In this document: in pieces, positions 1 through 7,958 of the stretch
Layout of the letters: the number at the start of each line of letters is the position of its first letter
Numbering within the stretch: the stretch's first letter is position 1
Assembly: GCA_021647465.1 (NCBI GenBank)
Contig: JAKIUQ010000014.1
Location: 1 to 64,000 of the forward strand
DNA length: 64,000 nt
Origin: Emcibacter sp.
Lineage (GTDB): Bacteria > Pseudomonadota > Alphaproteobacteria > Sphingomonadales > Emcibacteraceae
Direction of reading: 5' to 3'
Notes under the pieces: generated by a model
What the model saw: the letters and a program-made list of their open reading frames with translations, nothing else
The model's database searches: none
Told to the model about the DNA's origin: nothing
Position numbers and translations under genes: made by a program

Positions 1-6
1 TTAATC

Positions 7-72
7 ATGAGAGTTACCTCTTTAAAGTTTTAATGTTGAATAAGCACCAACATCAAAACCGGTAACTCTCAT
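7..72 (-). promoter_or_regulatory. Long hairpin, possible translational attenuator
   Basis: Bases 7-18 and 61-72 are perfect 12-bp inverted repeats (ATGAGAGTTACC). Inside them 27-38 pairs with 48-59 over 12 positions around a 9-nt loop, with an 8-nt bulge at 19-26. The single imperfect position is G-U in minus-strand RNA but A-C in plus-strand RNA, so the fold suits a minus-strand transcript. The outer stem would bury the start codon and half of the ribosome binding site of the off-window gene, while the leader frame is translated through the upstream arms. Function is inferred. Confidence 0.5.
22..72 (-). CDS. Candidate leader peptide, 16 codons
   Basis: A short reading frame, MRVTGFDVGAYSTLKL, runs from an ATG at 72 to a TAA at 22-24. 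It has a good ribosome binding site (AAAAGGG, complement of 81-87, 8 nt from the ATG). Its stop codon touches a second ribosome binding site (AAAGAGG, complement of 17-23), which lies 8 nt upstream of another ATG (complement of 6-8) that would start a gene beyond the left edge. The arrangement is that of a leader peptide translated just ahead of a regulated gene. I infer this from layout only; the peptide matches nothing I recognise and the regulated gene is not visible. Confidence 0.4.
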   Translation of the reverse strand: MRVTGFDVGAYSTLKL

Positions 73-151
73 CCTTGCAACCCTTTTCGATCGCAACGAC
101 TGTCAGATCTAATCTGAACTAATACAATTTATAGCCAGAGTGCCGGGTCGC

Positions 152-180
152 TTGACAGCATATGATAAATTCTCTAATGT
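152..180 (+). promoter_or_regulatory. Candidate promoter for thioesterase-tetR
   Basis: A perfect -35 box TTGACA lies at 152-157. A 17-bp spacer separates it from TAATGT at 175-180, which is a weak -10. The predicted transcript would start about 30 nt before the GTG at 214. Confidence 0.35.
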
Positions 181-213
181 ATCCACTGGATATATAGAAT
201 ATTGGAGTTTAAA

Positions 214-663
214 GTGACCCTTTACGACATGATACGTGATCAGATTTCAGCGAATGTGCCCTTTGCCAAACATGCGGGGATAACGCTGACAGAGCTTACC
301 GACGGCGGCGGCAGCGCAAAACTTGGTGAACAGGCAGAGACACAAAACCACATTGGTTCACAACATGCGGGGGCTTTATTCACCCTTGGCGAAACCGCTT
401 CCGGCGCGGCTATGGCGGGCTGCTTTGCGCCAATATTGCTATCGGTTCGTCCGGTTGCCGCCAAGGCAAGCATTAAATATCTAAAAATCGCCAAAGGCGC
501 GATCTATGCGAAAGCCGTGACATCCCGTAGCGGCGAAGACCTGCAGGCGGAGCTTGAGGCCAAGGGCCATACAATATTTACGGTCGATGTGAGCCTGAGC
601 GACCAGCGCAACCGGGTCGTGGCAGAAATGGTTGTTGACTGGCATGTCTCAAAGGCGGCATAG
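214..663 (+). CDS. Hotdog-fold thioesterase-like protein (DUF4442/PaaI type)
   Basis: A 149-residue single-domain hotdog protein. The pattern of a central helix with HIGSQHAGALFTLGETASG and a downstream KASIKYLK strand is that of the DUF4442/PaaI-like acyl-CoA thioesterase superfamily, which hydrolyses thioesters in the cytosol. I chose the GTG at 214 because GGAG at 204-207 sits 6 nt upstream; a TTG at 202 would put the ribosome binding site inside the gene. A TetR regulator follows after 6 nt and is probably co-transcribed and controls it. The substrate is unknown; the family assignment is firm, the activity inferred. Confidence 0.8.
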   Translation: MTLYDMIRDQISANVPFAKHAGITLTELTDGGGSAKLGEQAETQNHIGSQHAGALFTLGETASGAAMAGCFAPILLSVRPVAAKASIKYLKIAKGAIYAKAVTSRSGEDLQAELEAKGHTIFTVDVSLSDQRNRVVAEMVVDWHVSKAA

Positions 664-669
664 CCCCAG

Positions 670-1212
670 ATGCCGCGCAAAGCTTACCATCATGGTGATC
701 TGCCCAAACAAGCCCTTTATGCGGCCCGCGCCTTGATCGAGGAAGTTGGCGTTGATCATACTAGTTTGCGTGCGGTTGCGGCCAAGATCGACACGACCCA
801 CCGCGCGCTCTACAATCATTTTGCGGATCGCGATGCTCTGCTTTCTGCCGTTGCCGCCTCTGGTTACCGTGACCTTGCCGCCGCGCTGACTGATGCAAAT
901 AACGCGGCGCAGCATATGAAAATCTATGCATGTTTCGCGCTGAAGCACCCGCGCCTTTATGGCCTGATGATGCAGCAAAACTACAAGGCTTTTGAGACCG
1001 TACCGGCATTGCGGCAAGCCGCCGATGCGTTGATACAGGTTTCGCTGGACACACTGGCGGCGGGCCCCGATTCAGATGACCAGCGCCGCCGCACCGTGAT
1101 GCGCCACTGGATGTTGGTGCACGGCGGCCTTAGCCTGCATCTGTCCGGCGTACTCAGAACGCGTTCGGACGCGGCTTTCATCACAGAAATTCTCGCCATT
1201 GCAGGCTTGTGA
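670..1212 (+). CDS. TetR/AcrR family regulator with WHG-type C-terminal domain
   Basis: A 180-residue repressor. Residues 8-55 form the TetR helix-turn-helix (YAARALIEEVGVDHTSLRAVA, then THRALYNHFADRDALL). The C-terminal half resembles the WHG ligand-binding domain, with FALKHPRLYGLMM and RHWMLVHGGLSLHLSG. It lies 6 nt after the thioesterase-like gene, so local control of that gene is likely. The ligand is not evident. Confidence 0.85.
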   Translation: MPRKAYHHGDLPKQALYAARALIEEVGVDHTSLRAVAAKIDTTHRALYNHFADRDALLSAVAASGYRDLAAALTDANNAAQHMKIYACFALKHPRLYGLMMQQNYKAFETVPALRQAADALIQVSLDTLAAGPDSDDQRRRTVMRHWMLVHGGLSLHLSGVLRTRSDAAFITEILAIAGL

Positions 1213-1537
1213 TATCGCCGCTTAAATACCAGAGCCTGCCAAATAGGGGGACGGAATATTCTCAATGATCTTTTAAGGGGACGTTCCGGCGTATGGCACA
1301 ATTCCTCCCCGCCAAGAATGATGACAAAATCAAGAAAGCTGAATTCCTTCAGGAAATTTATGCGGGCTTCGTTCTCGTGATCAATATTAGACCGCCCGCA
1401 ACCATAAGGGTATCCGGCTATATTTCACGAATATAGCTGCCGATCTTATGGTTCAAATCGCGGTTCCAGCCATAATTGGCGAAACCGACAACATCCGGCT
1501 GATCTTCGCCTATGCGCCAAATCCAGAAGATATATCT
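1213..1537. other. 325-bp gap with degenerate coding traces
   Basis: No intact gene is visible. On the minus strand the frame that follows the arsC stop stays open for 39 codons (1421-1537) and reads like the end of a real protein, with the stretch GEDQPDVVGFANYGWNRDL, before a TAG at 1418-1420. On the plus strand a 47-codon frame starts at 1293 (MAQFLPAKNDDKIKKAEF). GGGGACGGAATATT at 1246-1259 and AGGGGACGTTCC at 1276-1287 look like related short repeats. The gap may hold a decayed gene or element; I cannot name it. Confidence 0.4.
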
Positions 1538-1539
1538 TC
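1526..1539. repeat. 14-bp perfect palindrome at the arsC stop
   Basis: GAAGATATATCTTC is its own reverse complement and overlaps the arsC stop codon (1538-1540). It has no T-run, so it is not a typical terminator. Confidence 0.4.
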
Positions 1540-1921
1540 AAAACTTATCCCCATATGGTTCAAGGCCGCCCATCAGAATGAGGGAGATCTCGACCTGATC
1601 CTTTTTTGAGAAGCCCGCGCGTCTCATGTGGCCAAAGTCGAAAATTGGTCTTTTTATCATGGCGGGATATTCTAAAAGCAGATCAATGATCTGCTGATCA
1701 CTCAGGTTATTTTTCTGATCTTCGGGCAATTTGCGCCATGTGGTGCCCCGCTTGTTCAACAGAGTATCCAGCCCCAGTTCCTCTACCCAAAGTTCAAGCT
1801 GAACCCGCGCAAGGCCGTCTTTACGAAAATCATGAAACCTGTGGTCAATATTTTTCTCCCCAAAGCATTTCAGGGCCTTCTTCACCGTGTCACAGTTTTT
1901 AATGCCATAGACAACGACCAT
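1538..1921 (-). CDS. ArsC-family reductase, YffB/Spx-like
   Basis: A 127-residue protein of the thioredoxin-fold ArsC/Spx/MgsR group. The N-terminus MVVVYGIKNCDTVKKA carries the single active-site cysteine (C10). The conserved blocks FHDFRKDGL and NKRGTTWRKL match YffB-type proteins, which are better regarded as glutathione-dependent thiol reductases than as true arsenate reductases. No other arsenic genes are nearby. It starts 2 nt after the end of the cation transporter gene, so the two are co-transcribed. Confidence 0.88.
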   Translation of the reverse strand: MVVVYGIKNCDTVKKALKCFGEKNIDHRFHDFRKDGLARVQLELWVEELGLDTLLNKRGTTWRKLPEDQKNNLSDQQIIDLLLEYPAMIKRPIFDFGHMRRAGFSKKDQVEISLILMGGLEPYGDKF

Positions 1922-1923
1922 AT

Positions 1924-2847
1924 TTATTCCTTGAATGAAACCACTTCTTCGTGGTCTTCCGGATCGGCGTGAATCAGAACTTCGGCTTCTTTAAATTCGG
2001 CCATAATTTCAGCCTCCACATCATCGCAAATACGGTGCGCCTCGCTCAAGGAAATTGCGCCGTCCATTTCCATGTGAAACTGAATGAATAAATTAAAGCC
2101 TGATTTACGGGTTTTCATATCATGAACGCCGTGGACCTCGGGGTGGGTTTTAATGATGTCGATAATTCTTGTCTTATCGCGATCATCCATTTCCCGATCC
2201 ATGAGCATATCAATAGAAGTATAAGCGATCTGTTTGACATTATACACCAGATAAAAAGCCACCATAACCCCAATGATCGGATCGGCATAATAGAGCTGCA
2301 TATATCCCCCGAGGAACAATGCTGTCAAAACACCAAAATTCATCAGTATATCACCAGAATAATGCAGATTATCTGCGGCAATGGCAATAGAACCCGTTTT
2401 ACGAATCACATAACGCTGATATCCCACCAAAGCAACGGTCAGAATAATGGCAATAATAATAATGACAATGCTTTCATCAGCCTTGACTATGGGTTCGGGA
2501 TTCATCAGTTTCTTGACCGCCTCCACCATAAGAAACAAGGCGGATAATGACACGACCATGGCCTGAACAAGCCCCGCGATAGCTTCGGCCTTACCATGGC
2601 CGAAACGATGGTCATCATCCGCAGGCACCACCGCAAAACGTATGGCCACCAAATTGACCAGCGAAGCCAGAATATCCATCACGGAATCCAGCAAAGACCC
2701 CAGCATGGATACGGCTCCGCTCGAATTATAAGCCCAGCTCTTGATGAGAATCAGGGTAAAGGCAACCGCCACTGCGGCATTGGCCGCCCGCATCATCAGC
2801 CGGTTGACCTCTGACCTTTTATTTTCTTTTGTTATCTCAAAACTCAT
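1924..2847 (-). CDS. Cation diffusion facilitator, FieF/YiiP type
   Basis: A 307-residue inner-membrane metal/proton antiporter exporting divalent metals (Zn, Fe, Mn or Cd). The family signature PADDDHRFGHGKAE occupies residues 75-88. The transport site is made of D54 and D58 in TM2 and H162 and D166 in TM5 (LHYSGD), an HD-DD site as in YiiP, which favours Zn/Fe export. The C-terminal cytoplasmic domain is present (from about residue 215, RIIDIIKTHPEVHGVHD). The ATG at 2847 has GAGGT upstream, and this site lies inside a 20-bp tandem repeat. Confidence 0.9.
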   Translation of the reverse strand: MSFEITKENKRSEVNRLMMRAANAAVAVAFTLILIKSWAYNSSGAVSMLGSLLDSVMDILASLVNLVAIRFAVVPADDDHRFGHGKAEAIAGLVQAMVVSLSALFLMVEAVKKLMNPEPIVKADESIVIIIIAIILTVALVGYQRYVIRKTGSIAIAADNLHYSGDILMNFGVLTALFLGGYMQLYYADPIIGVMVAFYLVYNVKQIAYTSIDMLMDREMDDRDKTRIIDIIKTHPEVHGVHDMKTRKSGFNLFIQFHMEMDGAISLSEAHRICDDVEAEIMAEFKEAEVLIHADPEDHEEVVSFKE

Positions 2848-2883
2848 TTTATTACCTCAAAACCCGTCTTATTATCTCAAAGA
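2831..2883. repeat. 20-bp imperfect tandem repeat, about 2.7 copies, at the pdxH/fieF junction
   Basis: Units start at 2831, 2851 and 2871 and share the core ATTAYCTCAAA. In the minus direction the array runs from just after the pdxH stop, through the fieF ribosome binding site, into the first codons of fieF. It may have arisen by slippage that copied the ribosome binding site. Confidence 0.7.
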
Positions 2884-3459
2884 TCAGGGATAAACTTCCC
2901 TCATTACCCATATATTTTTGGCATTCTTTTCATATATATGCCTCATATGAAGCCGGAACTTCCGGTCTTCCCAAAATTCTATGCGGCTGGGAATGATACG
3001 AAAGCCGGACCAAAAGGGCGGGCGCGGAACCTTGCCAAGGGCATATTTGGCCGCATATTTGGCAATGGCGGCCTCAAATTCGAAGAGGCCTTCCATGGGC
3101 TGACTTTGTTTCGATGCCCATGCCCCGATCTGGCTGTCCTTTGCGCGGGTGGCAAAATAGGCATCGGCTTCCTCCGCACTGACCGGGGTAACGGCCCCTT
3201 CAATTCTGACTTGCCTCTTTTGTGATTTCCAATGAAAACATAAGGCGGCAAAGGGATTTTCAGCAAGGTCATGGCCCTTTCGGCTCTCCAGATTGGTGTA
3301 AAATACAAAGCCGCGCTCGTCCACCGCTTTCAACAGCACCATCCTCACAGAGGGCCGGCCCTGCGCATCTGCCGTGGCAAGAGCGACAGCCTCCCCCAGA
3401 TCTTCCGCCTGACAGGATTTTTTGAACCATTTTTTGAATAAGTCGATGGGATCTGTCAC
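2884..3459 (-). CDS. pdxH: Pyridoxamine 5'-phosphate oxidase
   Basis: A 191-residue FMN enzyme that oxidises pyridoxamine or pyridoxine 5'-phosphate to PLP, the last step of vitamin B6 synthesis and salvage. FMN-binding blocks are visible: RMVLLKAVDERGFVFYTN, SRKGHDL and FHWKSQKRQVRIEG. The C-terminal dimerisation block is present (FRIIPSRIEFWEDRKFRLH). Length is slightly short for the family because the N-terminal extension is minimal. It is transcribed ahead of fieF and arsC on the minus strand and diverges from the lipoprotein gene at 3606. Confidence 0.93.
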   Translation of the reverse strand: MTDPIDLFKKWFKKSCQAEDLGEAVALATADAQGRPSVRMVLLKAVDERGFVFYTNLESRKGHDLAENPFAALCFHWKSQKRQVRIEGAVTPVSAEEADAYFATRAKDSQIGAWASKQSQPMEGLFEFEAAIAKYAAKYALGKVPRPPFWSGFRIIPSRIEFWEDRKFRLHMRHIYEKNAKNIWVMREVYP

Positions 3460-3605
3460 TCAACACCTCTTAATATGCGCCTACGCCATAAAATTGCCAA
3501 AATCATCATTAGAATATGTAATATAAATGATATATAATGGCAAAAAGAGCCGAATACAATTTATTAAACCGCCGAATATAATCTGCTGAATCGAAAGGGA
3601 TTTAA

Positions 3606-4103
3606 ATGCCAATCAACAGTTCCCCCCGCCGCAAGGCCATGATCACGGTCTCATTGGTTATCGCATTTTCCATAACGTTGGCCTCTTGTACAAAACAGGA
3701 AAGCGGAACACTTCTTGGGGCCATTGGCGGCGCCGTTGTCGGGTCTGCCATTGGTGGCAAGGGCGGGGGCACAGGTAAGGTCATTGCCGTTGCCGCAGGA
3801 ACATTGGCCGGCGCCTATATCGGCAGTGAAATTGGCAAGTCTCTGGATCGGGCCGATCGGCAGGCCATGCGGGAAAAAACACAATATTCTCTGGAAAACA
3901 CCCCGTCCGGCGAGGCAACAACCTGGTATAATCCCGATAGTGGAAATTCCGGCACCATCACACCCCAGCCCGCCTATAGCAACAAGGCAGATGAATATTG
4001 CAGAGAGTATCAACAGACCGTGACCGTCGCCGGCAAAACCGAAACCGCATATGGAACCGCCTGCCGTCAGGAAGATGGGACTTGGAAAATCATCAATCAA
4101 TGA
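3606..4103 (+). CDS. Glycine-zipper lipoprotein (17-kDa surface antigen-like)
   Basis: A 165-residue envelope lipoprotein. The signal peptide ends in the lipobox LASC (C28). Residues 36-80 hold a glycine zipper (LLGAIGGAVVGSAIGG and GTLAGAYIGSEIG), typical of rickettsial 17-kDa antigen and SlyB-like outer-membrane proteins. The C-terminal part (ANTPSGEATTWYNP-like block, then YCREYQQTV and AYGTACRQEDGTWKI) matches the 17-kDa antigen C-terminal domain. It probably sits in the outer membrane; its role is structural or unknown. Confidence 0.85.
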   Translation: MPINSSPRRKAMITVSLVIAFSITLASCTKQESGTLLGAIGGAVVGSAIGGKGGGTGKVIAVAAGTLAGAYIGSEIGKSLDRADRQAMREKTQYSLENTPSGEATTWYNPDSGNSGTITPQPAYSNKADEYCREYQQTVTVAGKTETAYGTACRQEDGTWKIINQ

Positions 4104-4146
4104 CTACATTAGGGTCAGGAATAATAACGTAAGTTGAATTGATATT

Positions 4147-5067
4147 ATGAAAGACCCCTACAGCGTATTGGGCGTACCCAAATCGTCCACCGATGCGGAA
4201 CTTAAAAAAACCTATCGCACTTTGGCGAAAAAGCTGCATCCCGATATAAATTCGGGCGATGAGAAAATTGCGGAACGTTTCAAGGAAGTCTCGGCGGCCT
4301 ATGCGCTTCTGCGGGATAAAGATTTGCGCGCCAGATATGATCGCGGGGAAATTAATGCCGACGGATCAGAAAAAGGCTTTGCAGGCGGAGGATTCGATCC
4401 GCGTTCTGGCGGCATGGGTGGTATGGGCGGCATGGGCGGAGGAGGTCGTTTTGGCGATGGATTTGATCCTGAAGAAATTTTTGCGTCCATATTTGGCGGC
4501 GGGCGCGGCGGGCGGCAAAGACGTCCGCAAAAGGGGCAGGATATTGCCTACCGGTTAAAGATTGATTTTCTGGACGCCGTGAAAGGCGGTAAAAAACCCA
4601 TAACCCTTGCCAATAATAAAAGCCTCAATGTCACCATTCCGGAAAATGTCAAAGAGGGCCAGAAAATCCGCCTTAAAGGACAGGGCGATGACGGCATGAA
4701 CGGCGGGGCGGCCGGGGATGCTATCATTGAAATTTCCATCAAAAAACATGCTTTCTTCCGCTGCGAAGGCAATGATATTCATCTGGATTTGCCCATTACG
4801 CTGCAAGAAGCTGTCCTCGGGGAAAAAGTCAATATCCCGACCATTGATGGCAAGGTCGCCATGACCATTCCCAAGGGGTCAAGCTCTGGGCGCGTGTTGC
4901 GCCTGAAAGGCAAAGGGGCCACAGACCCAAAAAGCAAAAAGCGCGGTGATCAATATGTGAAATTGCAAATCATGCTGCCGGACGAGCCGGACGAAGCTCT
5001 GGAAAAACTCATTAAAAAATGGGCAAAAGACAACCAAAATCAAAATGTCAGATCACATATGGCCTGA
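4147..5067 (+). CDS. DnaJ C-terminal class II co-chaperone, CbpA-like
   Basis: A 306-residue J-protein. The J domain covers residues 4-66, with the HPD motif at 31-33 that stimulates DnaK. A Gly/Met/Phe-rich linker follows (about 75-105), then the two beta-sandwich substrate-binding domains. There is no CxxCxGxG zinc finger, so it is a class II CbpA/DnaJB-type protein, not DnaJ itself. The next gene begins within 20 nt. Confidence 0.9.
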   Translation: MKDPYSVLGVPKSSTDAELKKTYRTLAKKLHPDINSGDEKIAERFKEVSAAYALLRDKDLRARYDRGEINADGSEKGFAGGGFDPRSGGMGGMGGMGGGGRFGDGFDPEEIFASIFGGGRGGRQRRPQKGQDIAYRLKIDFLDAVKGGKKPITLANNKSLNVTIPENVKEGQKIRLKGQGDDGMNGGAAGDAIIEISIKKHAFFRCEGNDIHLDLPITLQEAVLGEKVNIPTIDGKVAMTIPKGSSSGRVLRLKGKGATDPKSKKRGDQYVKLQIMLPDEPDEALEKLIKKWAKDNQNQNVRSHMA

Positions 5068-5081
5068 AGGCATGCAAATAT

Positions 5082-5945
5082 ATGAAAGAAAAATGCAAAG
5101 ATCTCCGTTTTCTATTGGACGCCTTGAAGAATTTTGCCCAGCATGACGGTATGGTGATGGCGGGGCATCTGGCCTTTCTGACCATGCTCGCGCTCTTTCC
5201 CTTCATTATTTTTCTGGTGTCCCTGGCCGGATTTTTTGGCCAGTCGGATGCCGGCGCGCAGGCTTTGGTGCAATTATTTGAACATATCCCCGAAGATGTG
5301 GGCAATGTCTTGCATGGCCCCATCGAGAAAATGATCCAGACCACCGACAAAAGCATCATGACCTTCAGTATTCTGGGCGCCATGTGGATTTCTTCCTCGG
5401 CCATTGATGCGGCAAGGCTGGCGATCGTCCGCGCCTTTGGAACGGTGAGCCGCCGGTCATATATTCGCCGCCGCGCAGAAGGTCTGATGCTGGTCATTCT
5501 TTCCGCCAGCAGCATTATTATCGGCATGACCATATTGGTGCTTGGGCCTGTGGCCTGGAATATCCTGATCAGCTATATTCCGCTCGAAACCGACTGGAAA
5601 CTGATTTGGAATCTGGTGCGTATGTCCGTCAGTATCAGCCTGATATTTGGCGCATTATGCCTGTCATATTATATTTTAAAGCCGCGAAAACTTGGCCGGC
5701 GCTCCCCTGTTATGGCGGGGGCTTTTACGGCGCTTTCCCTCTGGATGATCATCGGCGGCGGATTTTCCATATATTTGAAATATTTCGGCAATTACGATGT
5801 CACCTACGGCAGTTTGGCCGGTGCCATTATCGCCTTGATGTTCTTTTACTTTATCGGCGCATCTTATATTCTGGGGGCAGAAGTAAATGCGGCGCTTTAT
5901 CACCAAAGATCAAGAAAAATAGCTGAAAAGAACCCGGCTATTTGA
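5082..5945 (+). CDS. YihY/BrkB family inner-membrane protein
   Basis: A 287-residue polytopic membrane protein with about six hydrophobic segments. Family blocks: HDGMVMAGHLAFLTMLALFPF near the N-terminus and a FFYFIGASYILGAEVNA block near the end. Members were once annotated as ribonuclease BN or serum-resistance protein; no such activity is supported and the function is unknown. I chose the ATG at 5082, which has GAAGG 11 nt upstream; an ATG at 5019 in the same frame would lie inside the co-chaperone gene. Confidence 0.88.
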   Translation: MKEKCKDLRFLLDALKNFAQHDGMVMAGHLAFLTMLALFPFIIFLVSLAGFFGQSDAGAQALVQLFEHIPEDVGNVLHGPIEKMIQTTDKSIMTFSILGAMWISSSAIDAARLAIVRAFGTVSRRSYIRRRAEGLMLVILSASSIIIGMTILVLGPVAWNILISYIPLETDWKLIWNLVRMSVSISLIFGALCLSYYILKPRKLGRRSPVMAGAFTALSLWMIIGGGFSIYLKYFGNYDVTYGSLAGAIIALMFFYFIGASYILGAEVNAALYHQRSRKIAEKNPAI

Positions 5946-6030
5946 ATCTCATACAAAAATGTGTAGAATTAGCCATAATATATAACGTAAATAAAACCAA
6001 TAAATGAGACATAAACTCAGAGGAAAAACA

Positions 6031-6843
6031 ATGACACAGAATAATGGCCTTCTCGCCGGAAAACGCGGCATCATCATGGGTGTGGCAAATAATCGTTCCA
6101 TTGCCTGGGGCATCGCCCGCAGGGCCGCAGAACAGGGCGCGGAACTCGCCTTCACCTTTCAGGGCGATGCCTTGGAAAAACGTGTGCGCCCGCTTGCCGA
6201 ATCCATTGGGTCTGACATTATCCTGCCCTGTGATGTAACCGACGGCGATTCCATAGATGCCGTTTTCGCGCAGCTGGAAGAAAACTGGGGCAAAATTGAC
6301 TTTCTGGTTCATGCCATTGCCTATTCAGATAAAAATGAACTAACCGGACGGTATGTGGATACATCGCCCGAAAATTTCGCCATGAGCCTGAATATTTCCT
6401 GTTATTCCTTCACCGCCATCGCCCAGAGGGCGGAAAAATTAATGACGGACGGCGGCAGCATGATCACGCTGAGCTATTACGGCGCAGAAAAAGTCATTCC
6501 CCATTATAATGTTATGGGGGTGGCCAAGGCGGCGCTCGAAGCCAGCGTTAAATATCTGGCCCGTGATTTGGGGCCAAAGAATATTCGCGTCAACAGCCTG
6601 TCTGCCGGCCCCATTAAAACGCTGGCATCGGCGGGCATCGGGGATTTCCGGTATATTTTAAAGTGGAATGAATATAATTCCCCACTTGGCCGCAATGTGA
6701 CCACCGATGAAGTAGGCAACAGCGCGGTTTATCTGTTAAGTGATTTATCCAGCGGCGTTACCGGTGAAAATCACCATGTGGATAGCGGTTATCATGTTAT
6801 GGGGATGAAACGGGAAGATGCGCCGGATTTAAGCCTCGTCTAG
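6031..6843 (+). CDS. fabI: Enoyl-[acyl-carrier-protein] reductase (NADH)
   Basis: A 270-residue short-chain dehydrogenase that reduces trans-2-enoyl-ACP in the last step of each fatty-acid elongation cycle. The start GKRGIIMGVANNRSIAWGIA is the FabI nucleotide-binding loop. The catalytic Tyr-x6-Lys pair is Y159 and K166 (PHYNVMGVAKAA), preceded by SYYGAEK. The ATG at 6031 is preceded by AGAGGAAA. FabI is the triclosan and isoniazid-class target type. The chorismate synthase gene follows 36 nt later. Confidence 0.95.
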   Translation: MTQNNGLLAGKRGIIMGVANNRSIAWGIARRAAEQGAELAFTFQGDALEKRVRPLAESIGSDIILPCDVTDGDSIDAVFAQLEENWGKIDFLVHAIAYSDKNELTGRYVDTSPENFAMSLNISCYSFTAIAQRAEKLMTDGGSMITLSYYGAEKVIPHYNVMGVAKAALEASVKYLARDLGPKNIRVNSLSAGPIKTLASAGIGDFRYILKWNEYNSPLGRNVTTDEVGNSAVYLLSDLSSGVTGENHHVDSGYHVMGMKREDAPDLSLV

Positions 6844-6847
6844 CAAT

Positions 6848-6873
6848 TAAGAAAGCCTAAAAAATAAGAAAGC
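6848..6873. repeat. 17-bp period tandem repeat after the fabI stop
   Basis: TAAGAAAGC occurs at 6848-6856 and again at 6865-6873, within similar flanks, starting 5 nt after the fabI TAG. Confidence 0.55.
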
Positions 6874-6879
6874 AAGAAT

Positions 6880-7953
6880 ATGTCATATAACAGCTTCGGC
6901 CATATCTTTCGGGTGACAACCTGGGGGGAAAGCCACGGGCCGGCCATTGGCTGCGTTATTGATGGCGTGCCAAGCATGCTGCCCATTGATGAGGCTGAAA
7001 TTCAGCATTTTCTGGACAAAAGAAAACCCGGACAGAATCGTTTCATGACCCAGCGGCAAGAGGCCGATCAGGTGAAAATCCTGTCCGGCACTTTTGAAGG
7101 GGTGACCACAGGCACGCCGGTCAGCCTGATGATTGAAAATGCCGACCAAAGATCAAAAGATTACGGCGACATCAAAGATAAATTCCGGCCCGGCCATGCG
7201 GATTACACCTATATGGAAAAATATGGCATTCGGGATTATCGGGGCGGCGGCAGGTCATCGGCCCGCGAAACCGCCTGCCGGGTTGCCGCCGGCGCGGTGG
7301 CGCGAAAGATATTGGGCGGGGGCATTCAGATCAAGGGGGCGTTGGTTCAAATTGGCGACCATGAAATAAACCCGGACAACTGGGATTGGGACGAGATTAG
7401 CAACAATCCTTTCTGGTGCCCGGATAAATCAATGGTGCCAGTGTGGGAGAAATATCTGGACGACATCCGCAAAAAAGGCAGCTCCATCGGGGCTGTGATC
7501 GAAGTTCGCGCCCTTGGCGTTCCCGCCGGCATTGGGGCCCCTGTTTATGCCAAACTGGACAGCGACCTTGCCGCCGCCATGATGACCATCAATGCGGTAA
7601 AGGGCGTTGAAATCGGCGAAGGCTTTAACGCGGCCCGCCTGACCGGTGAAGAAAACGCGGACGAAATGTATATAGATGATGACGGCAACCCGGCCATTCG
7701 AACCAATCATGCCGGTGGAATATTAGGCGGGATTTCTTCCGGCAAAGAAATTATCTGCCGATTTGCGGTCAAACCAACCTCATCCATCCTCACCCCCCGC
7801 AAAACCGTGGACAGACATGGTAAGGAAACCGAGATTATCACCAAGGGCCGCCATGACCCCTGCGTCGGCATTCGCGCCGTCCCCGTCGGCGAAGCCATGA
7901 TGGCCTGCGTCCTCGCCGACCACATCCTGTTGCATAGAGCGCAGCAGGGATAA
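6880..7953 (+). CDS. aroC: Chorismate synthase
   Basis: A 357-residue FMN-dependent lyase converting 5-enolpyruvylshikimate-3-phosphate to chorismate. The three family signatures are clear: GESHGPAIGCVIDG, RPGHADYTYMEKYG followed by GGGRSSARETACRVAAGA, and AVKPTSSILTPRKTVD. Length is normal for bacteria. Chorismate made here feeds, among others, the chorismate mutase at 58.3 kb. It probably shares a transcript with fabI. Confidence 0.96.
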   Translation: MSYNSFGHIFRVTTWGESHGPAIGCVIDGVPSMLPIDEAEIQHFLDKRKPGQNRFMTQRQEADQVKILSGTFEGVTTGTPVSLMIENADQRSKDYGDIKDKFRPGHADYTYMEKYGIRDYRGGGRSSARETACRVAAGAVARKILGGGIQIKGALVQIGDHEINPDNWDWDEISNNPFWCPDKSMVPVWEKYLDDIRKKGSSIGAVIEVRALGVPAGIGAPVYAKLDSDLAAAMMTINAVKGVEIGEGFNAARLTGEENADEMYIDDDGNPAIRTNHAGGILGGISSGKEIICRFAVKPTSSILTPRKTVDRHGKETEIITKGRHDPCVGIRAVPVGEAMMACVLADHILLHRAQQG

Positions 7954-7958
7954 GCCGG

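Noticed and set aside
1..72. An integron attC site at the left-end hairpin
   Set aside because: The core GTTRRRY/RYYYAAC sequences are absent.
1441..1470. A GGTTCAAATC stretch resembling a tRNA T-loop
   Set aside because: The flanking bases do not pair into a T stem or acceptor stem and no anticodon arm fits.
1924..2847. An arsenic resistance locus with arsC
   Set aside because: The ArsC-family protein is of YffB type and no arsB, arsR or arsA lies beside it.
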